Program-made: the position numbers and the translations under genes | The notes under the pieces: model-generated | What the model was told of the DNA's origin: nothing | Databases searched by the model: none | Seen by the model: only the letters and a program-made list of their open reading frames with translations | Shown: positions 1-8,122 of the stretch, in pieces | Position numbering within the stretch: position 1 is the stretch's first letter | How the letters are laid out: each line of letters starts with the position of its first letter | NCBI RefSeq assembly: GCF_030027245.1 | Contig: NZ_JASERT010000004.1 | Coordinates: 16,667-80,666 of the forward strand | DNA: 64,000 nt | Reading direction: 5' to 3' | Source of the DNA: Asticcacaulis sp. EMRT-3 | Lineage (GTDB): Bacteria > Pseudomonadota > Alphaproteobacteria > Caulobacterales > Caulobacteraceae

Positions 1-1
1 C

Positions 2-1255
2 TGGGAGTTTCTGGCCCCGCAGACCGAGGAAGAGGTGCGCGAAAGTCAGGATACGGTGTCGCTCGACATCCGCAATTCATCGCATCTGCTGTTCGCCAAT
101 TATCACGGCTACCGCGTCACGCGCACGATCAAACCGGCCCTCAGCGCCATCCGGCTGCAAAATTCCGGCGATTTGCAGTTCCGCAATGTCCACGTCAATG
201 GCGAAAGCGGTTTTGCGATCTGCGACGATAATGGCTGCGGCACCTATCTGCGCGCCAGCAAGTTCCCATTCGACAATGCCCTGATCGACGTGACGCATGG
301 CGGGCTTGAGGTGCGCGAACGCGAATTTGCCACGCTCGATATTCCCGCCGCTACGCCCGCCACGCCCGCAACCTCTTCGGCCTCGCCTAGCGTCACCAGG
401 CTGGAAGATGGTTTTTATTCGATTTCGGGGGCCGCCGTCGATGGCGCGGGCAAGCTCTATTTCGTCGATCACCGCTTCCAGCGCATCTATAGCTGGTCGC
501 AGGCGCAGGGGCTGGCCATTGTCCGCGATGCGCCGCTCGATCCGGTCAATCTGGCCTTCGATGCGTCGGGCAATCTGCTGGTTCTGTCCTCCGATGGGCC
601 AGAAGCCACGGTTTACAGCTTCCGTCCCGATCAACCCGGCAGCACCATCAGCCTGATCGCCCCGACGCCGGTGGCCGATCACCCGCAGGCCGTCATGGCC
701 CTGCCCGGCAATCTGTGGGACAATGGCGAGTTCCGCGACCAGATCGATCCGAAGACCTACCGGTTCACCACGCTGGCCGAAATGTTCGCCCGCGACATGG
801 CCCTGCCCAAGGCGCGCGAATATGTCTCGCCCGACGGCTCGCTGGTTCTGCCCGCCTTCCGCGTCTATCAGCAGGGGCCGTCCAACCACCTCGGCTGGCG
901 CTTTTCCGATACGCTCGATACCTATGGTTTCGTGACGGCCAAAGCAGGTCAGCGCCTCTATGTCGTCAACGGTTCGGAGGACAAGACCTATAGCGCACTG
1001 GCGGGCAAGGGCGGCACCCTGACCGATCTCAAGCCGTTCGCCGATCGCGGCGGCGAGAGCGTGGCGGTCGATGCGGCGGGCAATGTCTATGTCGCCAATG
1101 GCCAGGTCTTCGTCTATGCCCCGGATGGCCGCGAAATCCGCCGCATCGATGTGCCGGAAAGGCCGCTGCAACTGATCTTCGGCGGGCCGGATGGCAAGAC
1201 CCTGTTCATCCTGACCCATCACGCGCTGTACGCCGCCAGCCCCGCCTCGTCCTGA
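2..1255 (+). CDS. Secreted beta-propeller/beta-helix type protein, 3' part (partial)
   Basis: The reading frame is open from the first bases of the window and has no convincing start, so the gene begins upstream. The visible first third (LDIRNSSHLLFANYHGYR and following) has the short repetitive strands of right-handed beta-helix or carbohydrate-active proteins. After an Ala/Thr/Pro/Ser linker (about residues 110-130) come repeats of the form AVDGAGKLYFVDH, AFDASGNLLVLSSDG and AVDAAGNVYVANGQVF, typical of SMP-30/NHL-like beta-propellers. Such proteins are usually periplasmic or outer-membrane and bind or process sugars or lactones; the substrate cannot be read here. The TGA stop is followed within 50 bases by the palindrome in front of the MarR gene. 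Confidence 0.7.
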   Translation, partial: WEFLAPQTEEEVRESQDTVSLDIRNSSHLLFANYHGYRVTRTIKPALSAIRLQNSGDLQFRNVHVNGESGFAICDDNGCGTYLRASKFPFDNALIDVTHGGLEVREREFATLDIPAATPATPATSSASPSVTRLEDGFYSISGAAVDGAGKLYFVDHRFQRIYSWSQAQGLAIVRDAPLDPVNLAFDASGNLLVLSSDGPEATVYSFRPDQPGSTISLIAPTPVADHPQAVMALPGNLWDNGEFRDQIDPKTYRFTTLAEMFARDMALPKAREYVSPDGSLVLPAFRVYQQGPSNHLGWRFSDTLDTYGFVTAKAGQRLYVVNGSEDKTYSALAGKGGTLTDLKPFADRGGESVAVDAAGNVYVANGQVFVYAPDGREIRRIDVPERPLQLIFGGPDGKTLFILTHHALYAASPASS

Positions 1256-1301
1256 GGCGGTAAAAAACCTGACGCAACGGGCTGGACAGCCGTCGTCGTG
1301 C

Positions 1302-1338
1302 AATATATAGGCCCCCATTATATGGGAGCCTATATATT
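1302..1338. promoter_or_regulatory. 37-bp palindrome, probable MarR operator
   Basis: Arms AATATATAGGC (1302-1312) and GCCTATATATT (1328-1338) are perfect inverted repeats. The inner CCCAT/ATGGG also pairs, leaving one mismatch in the arms and a 3-base centre. It ends directly at the ATG at 1339, so a protein bound here would block transcription or translation of the MarR-ClC pair. Autoregulation by MarR is inferred from family habit and position. Confidence 0.6.
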
Positions 1339-1863
1339 ATGTCCGCGCCTGAAGACGAGCTGAAAACCGAGCTGAAAACCGAACGGGCGGGCCCTGCCGG
1401 TCAGCCGCAGATCATCATGGACGCCCTGCGCCGCATCGTGCAGAGCCTGCGCCATGCTTCGGCCCGCCATGAGCGCGATTCCGGCCTGACCAGCGCGCAG
1501 GTCTTTTTGCTGAAAACCCTGCACGCCCGTCCCGGCGGTTCGGTCAATGATCTGGCGGCGGCGGCCCATACGCATCAGAGCACGGTGTCCGAAATCGTGG
1601 CGCGGCTGGAAGGCAAGGGGCTGATCGCGCGCCGCGCCGCGCCGAACGACCGCCGCCGCGTCGAACTGCGGCTGACGCCACAGGGTGAGCAGAGCATCGC
1701 CACCGGCGGCCATACGCCGCAGGAAGCCTTGCTGGCCGCCATCGCCGTCCTGCCCGACGCACAGCGCACCGCCCTGGCCGAGGGCTTAAGCGCCCTGATC
1801 GCCACCGCCGGTCTGGACGGCGAAACCCCGCATCTTTTCTTTGAATCTCAGGAGACGCCATGA
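1339..1863 (+). CDS. MarR family transcriptional regulator
   Basis: Protein of 174 residues with the winged-helix pattern of MarR: an N-terminal dimerisation helix, then LTSAQVFLLKTL, a recognition helix region VNDLAAAAHTHQSTVSEIVARL, and the wing RRAAPNDRRRVELRLT. MarR proteins are dimeric repressors that leave their palindromic operator on binding a small ligand or oxidation. The ATG at 1339 directly abuts a near-perfect palindrome and has a GGGAG 10 bases upstream; an in-frame ATG at 1417 would give a shorter protein. The stop overlaps the ClC start (ATGA at 1860), so the two genes are translationally coupled and the regulator probably controls the channel. Ligand unknown. Confidence 0.88.
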   Translation: MSAPEDELKTELKTERAGPAGQPQIIMDALRRIVQSLRHASARHERDSGLTSAQVFLLKTLHARPGGSVNDLAAAAHTHQSTVSEIVARLEGKGLIARRAAPNDRRRVELRLTPQGEQSIATGGHTPQEALLAAIAVLPDAQRTALAEGLSALIATAGLDGETPHLFFESQETP

Positions 1864-3281
1864 GCGCCGACGCGCTGAAAAAAGCTTCGACCACACCCGG
1901 CCTGCCCCTGTCGCTCGGCATAGGGCCGCTGATCGAAAAGGCCGATGTCGAAACCCATCCGCGCGCCCTCGATGCGCGCAGCCTGCTGATCTGCCTCCTG
2001 GCCATAGCGCTGGGCGCCCTGATCACGCCCGTGGCGCGCGCCCTGATGCTGCTGATCGGGCTGATCACCAATCTCGTCTTTTACGGGCGCGTGTCGGGCG
2101 ATCTTGTCTCACCGGCGGGCAGCCCGCTTGGCGTGTTTATCGTTGTCGTGCCGGTGATCGGCTCGGTTCTGGTCGGCCTGATGGCGCGTTATGGCGCAAA
2201 AGCCATTCGCGGCCACGGCATTCCCGAAGCGATGGAGCAGATCCTTAACAATGACAGCCGCATTCCGGTGCGCATGACCTTTTTAAAGCCCTTGTCCGCA
2301 GCCATCGCCATCGGCACGGGCGGCCCGTTCGGCGCCGAAGGCCCGATCATCGCCACAGGCGGCGCGCTCGGTTCGCTGCTGGGCCAGGTGATCCATGTCA
2401 GCGCCCATGAGCGCAAGACCCTGCTGGCGGCGGGCGCGGCGGCGGGCATGACCGCCATCTTCGCCACGCCGTTTTCAGCCATATTGCTGGCTATCGAACT
2501 TCTGGTGTTCGAGTTCCGGCCGCGCTCCTTCATTCCCATCGCCCTGGCGGCCCTGACGGCGATCTGGCTGCAGCCCTATCTGTTCGGCGTCCATCCGGTC
2601 TTCGCCGTGCCGCACCTGCCCGCCGCACCTCAGGCGGCGCTGATCGGTTATGCGCTGGAAGGCCTGATCATGGGCGGGCTGGCGGTCTGTATCGCGCGCG
2701 CCACCTATCTGGTCGAAGACCTGTTCGAGACGTTGCCCCTGCACTGGATGTGGTGGCCCGCCATAGGTGGCCTCGCGGTCGGGCTGATCGGCCTCGTTTC
2801 GCCGCACACACTGGGCGTCGGCTATGACAATATCGAGCGCATTCTGAGCGGCCATTTCCTCGGCACGGCGCTTCTGGTCTTCTGCCTGTTCAAGTTTCTG
2901 TCATGGTCGATTGCGCTGGGCAGCGGCACATCGGGCGGCACACTGGCGCCGATCTTTACCATTGGCGGCGGTTTAGGCGTGCTGATCGGTCAGGGATTGA
3001 GCAGCATGGGCCTCGGCGTCGATGTGCGCATGGCCGGTCTGGTCGGCATGGCGGCCTGCTTTGCCGGGGCATCGCGCGCCCTGTTCGCCTCGATCCTGTT
3101 CGCGCTGGAAATCACCGGCCAGTTCAGCCCGCTTGTGCCGCTGATCGCAGGCTGCGTCACCGCCTATCTCGTTTCGGCCTTCCTGATGCGCACCACCATC
3201 ATGACCGAAAAGCTGGCCCGGCGCGGCACGCATGTACCTTCAGACTATGTGGCGGTGGCGACAGGCTCCCGAAAACCCTGA
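1860..3281 (+). CDS. ClC family chloride channel/transporter
   Basis: Protein of 473 residues with about ten hydrophobic segments and ClC signatures: GHGIPEAM near residue 118, GTGGPFGAEGP near 152-162 (gating Glu at about residue 160), and GSGTSGGTLAPIF. There is no C-terminal CBS pair. ClC proteins carry Cl- or exchange Cl-/H+ across the inner membrane. The Ser that coordinates the central anion in EcClC-type GSGIP is His here (GHGIP), which may change anion preference. Co-transcribed with the MarR gene through a 4-base overlap; 71 bases separate it from bioF. The family is certain; anion selectivity is not. Confidence 0.92.
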   Translation: MSADALKKASTTPGLPLSLGIGPLIEKADVETHPRALDARSLLICLLAIALGALITPVARALMLLIGLITNLVFYGRVSGDLVSPAGSPLGVFIVVVPVIGSVLVGLMARYGAKAIRGHGIPEAMEQILNNDSRIPVRMTFLKPLSAAIAIGTGGPFGAEGPIIATGGALGSLLGQVIHVSAHERKTLLAAGAAAGMTAIFATPFSAILLAIELLVFEFRPRSFIPIALAALTAIWLQPYLFGVHPVFAVPHLPAAPQAALIGYALEGLIMGGLAVCIARATYLVEDLFETLPLHWMWWPAIGGLAVGLIGLVSPHTLGVGYDNIERILSGHFLGTALLVFCLFKFLSWSIALGSGTSGGTLAPIFTIGGGLGVLIGQGLSSMGLGVDVRMAGLVGMAACFAGASRALFASILFALEITGQFSPLVPLIAGCVTAYLVSAFLMRTTIMTEKLARRGTHVPSDYVAVATGSRKP

Positions 3282-3352
3282 AGGGACGCCATTGTGACTT
3301 GCCTTGGCGGCGGCGGGCGTTACAAGGACGCACCTTTCCCCTCTGAGGCCCC

Positions 3353-4447
3353 ATGACGGATTTCGCCGCCGAACTTGCCCGCCTGCGCGCCGCCGACCGT
3401 TACCGCAGCCTGAACCTGCCGGGCGGTATCGACCTGTCGTCGAATGACTATCTCGGCCTGTCGCGCCATCCGGCCCTGGCGCAGGTGGCGATTGCGGCCC
3501 TGCAAAACGGTCTGAGCGCCGGGGCCACCGGTTCGCGCCTGCTGCGCGGCCACCAGCAGGCCCATGCCGAACTCGAAGCCTTCGCCGCCCGCTATTTCGA
3601 TGCGCCGCGCACCCTGTTCTTCGCCAATGGCTTTCAGGCCAATTACGCCCTGATCACCACACTGATCGACCGCCATGATGTGGCGATTTTCGATAGTCTC
3701 TGCCACGCCAGTATGCGCGACGGCCTGCACGCCAGCCATTGCCGCAGCCTGAAGGTGCGCCACAATGACCTCGATGCGTTTGAGGCCGCCCTGCAAAAAC
3801 CGCGCTCAGGCCGGGCCTGGGTGCTGATCGAGTCGGTGTACAGCATGGAGGGCGATGTGGCCCCGGTGGCCGAATTGCTGGGCTTATGCGAACGCCATGA
3901 CGCCATGCTGATCGTCGATGAAGCGCACGGCACAGGCGTCTTTGGCGCGCATGGGCGCGGCGTCAGCGAGGGTCTGGCCCATGAACGCCTGATCAGCCTG
4001 CACACCTGCGGCAAGGCGCTCGGCGTCGCGGGCGGACTGGTCTGCGCGCGCGCCGACATCATCGAGTATCTGATCAATTTCGCCCGCCCCTTCATCTATT
4101 CCACCGCCCCCATGCCGCTTCAGGCCGTGCTGGTGCAAAAAGCGCTCGAACTGGTGCGCGACGAACCCGAACGGCGCGAACGGCTCCTTGGCCTGCAAGG
4201 CTTTGCCGCCGAACGCCTGAAGATGGCGGTATCGAGCCCGATCATCCCCATCCTGATCGGTGAGGACGCCAAAGCCGTCGCCATCGCACACAGCCTGCAA
4301 CAGCAGGGCTTTGACATCCGCGCCATCCGCCCGCCCACCGTGCCCGCTAGCACGGCGCGCCTGCGTTTGTCGCTCAATGCCGGTCTGACGCCGGACGACA
4401 TCGCCGCTTTCGCCACCGCCCTCTCGCCGCTGCTGGAGACGCCATGA
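3353..4447 (+). CDS. bioF: 8-amino-7-oxononanoate synthase (KAPA synthase)
   Basis: PLP enzyme of 364 residues that condenses pimeloyl-ACP/CoA with L-alanine to form KAPA, the first step of the biotin ring pathway. Visible family features are NDYLGLSRHP, GSRLLRGH, the IVDEAHGTGVFG aspartate loop, and HTCGKALGVAGG carrying the PLP lysine. The family is usually 380-390 residues; this one is slightly short at the N terminus. The ATG at 3353 is preceded by a CTCTGAGG stretch. The stop overlaps bioD (ATGA at 4444), starting a tightly coupled bioF-bioD-bioA operon. Confidence 0.95.
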   Translation: MTDFAAELARLRAADRYRSLNLPGGIDLSSNDYLGLSRHPALAQVAIAALQNGLSAGATGSRLLRGHQQAHAELEAFAARYFDAPRTLFFANGFQANYALITTLIDRHDVAIFDSLCHASMRDGLHASHCRSLKVRHNDLDAFEAALQKPRSGRAWVLIESVYSMEGDVAPVAELLGLCERHDAMLIVDEAHGTGVFGAHGRGVSEGLAHERLISLHTCGKALGVAGGLVCARADIIEYLINFARPFIYSTAPMPLQAVLVQKALELVRDEPERRERLLGLQGFAAERLKMAVSSPIIPILIGEDAKAVAIAHSLQQQGFDIRAIRPPTVPASTARLRLSLNAGLTPDDIAAFATALSPLLETP

Positions 4448-5067
4448 GCCGTTTCATCATCACCGGCACCGATACGGGCATCGGCAAGACGGCGGTTTCG
4501 GCCATGCTGACGCTTTCGCTTCATGCCGATTACTGGAAGCCGATCCAGTCTGGAGCCGAAGACGGCACCGACCGTAACACGGTACAAAGCCTGACCGGCC
4601 TGCCCGATGCGCGCTTCCTGCCCGAAGCCTATATCCTGACCCAGCCCCTGTCGCCGCACCGCGCCGCCGAACTGGACGGCGTGGCGATCGACGAAGCCCG
4701 CCTGGCCGTGCCGCCCACGTCCAACCCGCTGATCATCGAAGGGGCGGGCGGCCTGCTGGTGCCGGTGACGCGCCAGCTTTTGCAGATCGACCTGTTCAAA
4801 GCTTGGGACGCGCCGCTGATCCTGTGCGCCCGCACCGGGCTTGGCACGATCAACCACACGCTTCTCTCCATTGAAGCCCTGCGCGCCCGCCACATGCCCT
4901 TGCACGGCCTCATCTTTATCGGCGACGATAATACCGATAATATCCGCACCATCGCCGACACCTCCGGCGCGCGCGTGCTGGGCCGCCTGCCCCGGCTGGA
5001 GCGGCTGGACAAAGACGCCCTGACAGCCGCCTTCGCCGATCATTTCCACAAGGCCGATTTCCCATGA
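4444..5067 (+). CDS. bioD: Dethiobiotin synthetase
   Basis: Protein of 207 residues that closes the ureido ring of DAPA with CO2 and ATP to make dethiobiotin. The P-loop TGTDTGIGKTAV is at residues 7-18; WKPIQSGAEDGTD and IIEGAGGLLVPV match substrate- and nucleotide-binding segments of BioD. It overlaps bioF upstream and bioA downstream by 4 bases each (ATGA). Length and motifs are normal for the family. Confidence 0.95.
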   Translation: MSRFIITGTDTGIGKTAVSAMLTLSLHADYWKPIQSGAEDGTDRNTVQSLTGLPDARFLPEAYILTQPLSPHRAAELDGVAIDEARLAVPPTSNPLIIEGAGGLLVPVTRQLLQIDLFKAWDAPLILCARTGLGTINHTLLSIEALRARHMPLHGLIFIGDDNTDNIRTIADTSGARVLGRLPRLERLDKDALTAAFADHFHKADFP

Positions 5068-6338
5068 CCTCCCCCCTCTGGCATCCGTTTACGCAGCACG
5101 CCCTCATGCCGGAACAGGTGTTTATCGACCGGGCTGAGGGTGCCTATCTCTATGATCGCTCAGGAAAACGCATTATCGACGCCATTTCCTCATGGTGGGT
5201 CAATATTCACGGCCATAACCATCCGAAGATCGTCAGCGCCGTACAGGCGCAGGCCGCGCAGCTTGACCAGATCATCTTCGCCGGTTTCACCCACGCCCCC
5301 GCCGAAGAACTGGCAGCCAGGCTGGTGGCCCTGACCGGCCCCGAACTGACGCGGGTGTTTTTCTCCGACAGCGGTTCCACCGCCGTTGAGGTGGCCCTGA
5401 AAATGGCGCTCGGCTACTGGACGCATAAGGGCAAAGCGCGCGGTGGCATCGTCACGCTCGATCACGCCTATCACGGCGATACGTTCGGCGGCATGTCGGT
5501 GGGCGGGCGCAGCGTTTTCAACGCCGCCTATGAGCCGATGCTGTTCGATGTCCACCGCCTGCCCTGCCCCATGCCGGGCGCTGAGCACCTGACCGTCGAA
5601 GCATTCGAGCGGCTTTTGCAGACGCAAGGCGACGACATGGCCGCCCTGATCCTTGAGCCGCTGGTGCTGGGGGCCGCCGGTATGCTGATGTACAGCCCCA
5701 CCACCTTGCGCGCGCTTTATGATCTGTGTCAGCGCTATGGCGTGCTGTTCATCGCCGATGAGGTGATGACCGGCTGGGGCCGCACCGGCACGCGCTTCGC
5801 CTGCGATCAGGCGGGGATCACGCCCGATATTGTCTGCCTGTCCAAAGGCTTAACCGGCGGCTACCTGCCCCTGGCCGTCACAATGGCCAGCGAAGAGATT
5901 TACCAGGCCTTTTATAGTCCCGACCGCGCCAAGACCTTCTTCCACTCCTCGTCCTTTACCGGCAATCCGCTGGCCTGCGCCGCCGCCAATGCGTCACTGG
6001 CCCTGTGGGACGAAGAGCCGGTGATGGCGCGCATCCAGACCCTGCATCGCCAGCAGGCCGCCCTGATCCCGCATCTCGCCGCCCGCCCGGACGTGACGAA
6101 TATCCGCCATACCGGCACGATCCTCGCCTTTGATCTGCGCGTTGACGATCCCGGCTATCTGTCGGGCATCGGGCCGAAGCTTTATCGTTATTTCATCAAC
6201 CACGGCATTCTGTTGCGTCCGCTCGGTGAAACCCTTTATATGCTGCCACCCTATTGCGTTACGAAAGACGATCTGGATGTTATTGTCGCAACCCTTGACG
6301 GCGCCCTTGATGCTCTCGCGCATGGCGAGCTTGAATAG
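5064..6338 (+). CDS. bioA: Adenosylmethionine-8-amino-7-oxononanoate aminotransferase
   Basis: Class III aminotransferase of 424 residues that converts KAPA to DAPA with S-adenosylmethionine as amino donor. Visible: LWHPFTQH near the N terminus (the BioA WxPxTQ signature), SSWWVNIHGHNHP, FSDSGSTAVEVALKMA, FIADEVMTGWGRTG, and CLSKGLTGGYLPLAVT with the PLP lysine. The 3' end overlaps the start of the diiron protein gene by about 29 bases. BioB is not in the window, so the last step must be encoded elsewhere. Confidence 0.95.
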   Translation: MTSPLWHPFTQHALMPEQVFIDRAEGAYLYDRSGKRIIDAISSWWVNIHGHNHPKIVSAVQAQAAQLDQIIFAGFTHAPAEELAARLVALTGPELTRVFFSDSGSTAVEVALKMALGYWTHKGKARGGIVTLDHAYHGDTFGGMSVGGRSVFNAAYEPMLFDVHRLPCPMPGAEHLTVEAFERLLQTQGDDMAALILEPLVLGAAGMLMYSPTTLRALYDLCQRYGVLFIADEVMTGWGRTGTRFACDQAGITPDIVCLSKGLTGGYLPLAVTMASEEIYQAFYSPDRAKTFFHSSSFTGNPLACAAANASLALWDEEPVMARIQTLHRQQAALIPHLAARPDVTNIRHTGTILAFDLRVDDPGYLSGIGPKLYRYFINHGILLRPLGETLYMLPPYCVTKDDLDVIVATLDGALDALAHGELE

Positions 6339-6939
6339 CGAGCAGGAGACGCCGTTTTACGACTTTCTGACGGCTGTCATCGCCCGGCCTGACGACCACA
6401 TCCGCTTTCTCAACCTGTTGTCTTTGCTCGAACATACCGGCAGCCGCAAGATCATGCTGTCGCAGATGAAGGGTATATTGACGCAGGATATTCTCAAGCA
6501 TCTGGCTGAGGAAACGCGCCATGCCTTCTTCTTCAAGCGCGAGGCCGAGAAGCTGGCCATGCGCCCGCTCGAAGGCTATCCGCCCGCCGATACGATGTGC
6601 GCAGGCCCCGGCCAGCTCTATTTCGGCCGGCTGGATGCGGGCCTGACAGGCGGTTTTCCGGCCAAAAGCCACGCCGAAATCGGCTATCTGTGGGTGTCTC
6701 TGGTGGTCGAGCTGCGCGCGCTCTGGGTCTATCGCCTGTACCAGAAGGCGCTCAGCGCCGCCAGCTATCCCCTGCCGCTCAAAGGCATTATCGCCGAGGA
6801 AGACAACCACCTGATCAGCATGGTGGAGCGGCTCGACGAACTGGGTTTCGATACCGAAGCCGCCCTCGCTCCCGCCTGTGAGCTTGAAAAGCACCTGTTC
6901 GGCAAGCTGTTCGGTCATCTGCGTTCGGCGGTGCTCTGA
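6310..6939 (+). CDS. Ferritin-like diiron protein in the biotin operon
   Basis: Protein of about 209 residues (ATG at 6310, or 6322 for four fewer residues); it starts inside the bioA 3' end, so it is co-translated. Reading from 6310, helices carry E41, E68xxH71 (EETRH), E134 (VELRALW) and E164xxH167 (EEDNH). That is the E, ExxH, E, ExxH arrangement of ferritin-like diiron carboxylate proteins. The family name is not recognised. The operon lacks bioC, bioH, bioW, bioI and bioZ, so an oxidative role in supplying or trimming the pimeloyl precursor is possible but unproven. Alternatives are an iron-dependent accessory oxidase or an uncharacterised maturation factor. Confidence 0.75.
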   Translation: MLSRMASLNSEQETPFYDFLTAVIARPDDHIRFLNLLSLLEHTGSRKIMLSQMKGILTQDILKHLAEETRHAFFFKREAEKLAMRPLEGYPPADTMCAGPGQLYFGRLDAGLTGGFPAKSHAEIGYLWVSLVVELRALWVYRLYQKALSAASYPLPLKGIIAEEDNHLISMVERLDELGFDTEAALAPACELEKHLFGKLFGHLRSAVL

Positions 6940-6961
6940 CCGCCCATAAACCGCGATAAGT

Positions 6962-7076
6962 TAGAGCGGTCTGCATTCTGATTGAATCGGTCAAAGGCAT
7001 GCAATCCGCTCTATGTTTTACATTTTTCCGCATCTCGCATTCAATTTGTAAGTCAAATTAAACGCTCGTTGCTCTA
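6962..7076. repeat. Repeat family A, copy 1
   Basis: First of two head-to-tail copies of a roughly 115-bp element beginning AGAGCGGTCTGCATTCTG and ending CTCGTTGCTCTA. Further copies lie at 7075-7190, 9428-9544 (inverted), 15393-15508 and 44141-44256 (inverted). All are intergenic and have no coding capacity, as expected of a REP/MITE-like element. Confidence 0.9.
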
Positions 7077-7190
7077 GAGCGGTCTGCATTCTGATTGAAT
7101 CGGTCAAAGGCATGCAACCCGCTCTACATTTTACGTTTTTCCGCATCTCGCATTCAATTTGTAAGTCAAATTAAACGCTCGTTGCTCTAG
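7075..7190. repeat. Repeat family A, copy 2 (supplies a stop codon)
   Basis: Second tandem copy, differing from copy 1 at only a few positions. Its terminal CTCTAG contains the complement of the TAG stop (7187-7189) of the minus-strand GH130 gene, so the repeat edge ends that protein. Confidence 0.9.
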
Positions 7191-8122
7191 CTTCGGCGCA
7201 GGCGGGCCCGCGACAGGCGCTGGTCTTCGAGCGAATAATAGAGCCAGATATTGCCCTGATCGACGATGGCCGAGGCGGCGAAGGCAATATCGGTATCGGT
7301 GCGGTTGCTGGTGGGCGGCGGGGTCAGCAGCGGCTGGATACAGCGATCAACCACGCTCAGGCAATCGGGCGAAAACGCCACCCAGCCGATGCGCCAGCGC
7401 GCATCGCGCGTCGCGCCGTTGTAAAACATGACCGGCCTTGCGGGATCGTCCATCAGCATCGGCCCGGTCGAGAGGTGCCAGTTGTCCCAGCCGTCCTCGC
7501 GCGGCAGAAACGGGGCCGGTTTTTCCTGCCACGGCCCATCAACATCGGGGCCGATGGCCAGACCGATGCGCGACGCCTCATCGGCGGCATATTCGTAAAA
7601 GAGTCGCCACTGGCCATCACGGGTGCGCCCGACCGTCGCCTCCTTGGTATTGCCCATCGACTTGCTGGAGGCCAGGGCCACGCCGTTCTTCTTCAGGCTT
7701 TGCAGGTCAGGCCCCGTGGCGTAAAACAGTTCGCCGTGCGTCATATCGGCGCTCACCCCGGTATAATAGACGAGATAGCCGCCCTCAGCCAGACAGACCA
7801 CGGTCGGATCCTCGACCCCGCCCGTATCATTGGGCTGCGGGCCGCCGATAATCGAAGGCTCGTCAAACATATCGAAGGTCACGCCGTCATGGCTCCAGCC
7901 GGCCCAGATCTGGCCGGTATCGGTCTGCGGCTGATCCTTCGCGGGCACGGCGCGCACCATGATGCCGAAACGGCCATCAGCCTCCTGCCAGACATAGGGG
8001 CTCATCAGGCTCCGCCCGCACAGGGCCAGCGGGCCGTTCAGCCAGACGCCCTGTATCTCCTCGACATTGAAATCGAGGCTCTGACTGGCTTTTTGCATCT
8101 TGTCTTTTTTGGGCTTGTTCAT
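7187..8122 (-). CDS. GH130 family glycosidase/phosphorylase
   Basis: Protein of 311 residues with the five-bladed propeller pattern of GH130: repeated strands such as GRFGIMVRAVP, YLVYYTGVS, WRLFYEYA and PVMFYNGATRD. GGVEDPTVV carries the Asp expected as proton donor. GH130 enzymes phosphorolyse or hydrolyse beta-mannosides. No signal peptide is visible, so it is probably cytoplasmic. The start overlaps the stop of the SDR gene (ATGA on the minus strand), forming a two-gene operon. The TAG stop lies in a family A repeat. Whether it is a phosphorylase or a hydrolase is undecided. Confidence 0.8.
   Translation of the reverse strand: MNKPKKDKMQKASQSLDFNVEEIQGVWLNGPLALCGRSLMSPYVWQEADGRFGIMVRAVPAKDQPQTDTGQIWAGWSHDGVTFDMFDEPSIIGGPQPNDTGGVEDPTVVCLAEGGYLVYYTGVSADMTHGELFYATGPDLQSLKKNGVALASSKSMGNTKEATVGRTRDGQWRLFYEYAADEASRIGLAIGPDVDGPWQEKPAPFLPREDGWDNWHLSTGPMLMDDPARPVMFYNGATRDARWRIGWVAFSPDCLSVVDRCIQPLLTPPPTSNRTDTDIAFAASAIVDQGNIWLYYSLEDQRLSRARLRRS

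Noticed and set aside
77..1318. 413-codon open frame antisense to the first gene
   Set aside because: Same GC-driven shadow effect; the plus strand has clear propeller repeats.
6962..7190. Two tandem 115-bp repeats as an attachment-site pair or small integrated element
   Set aside because: Further copies without integrase or tRNA occur at 9428, 15393 and 44141, so these are dispersed repeats.
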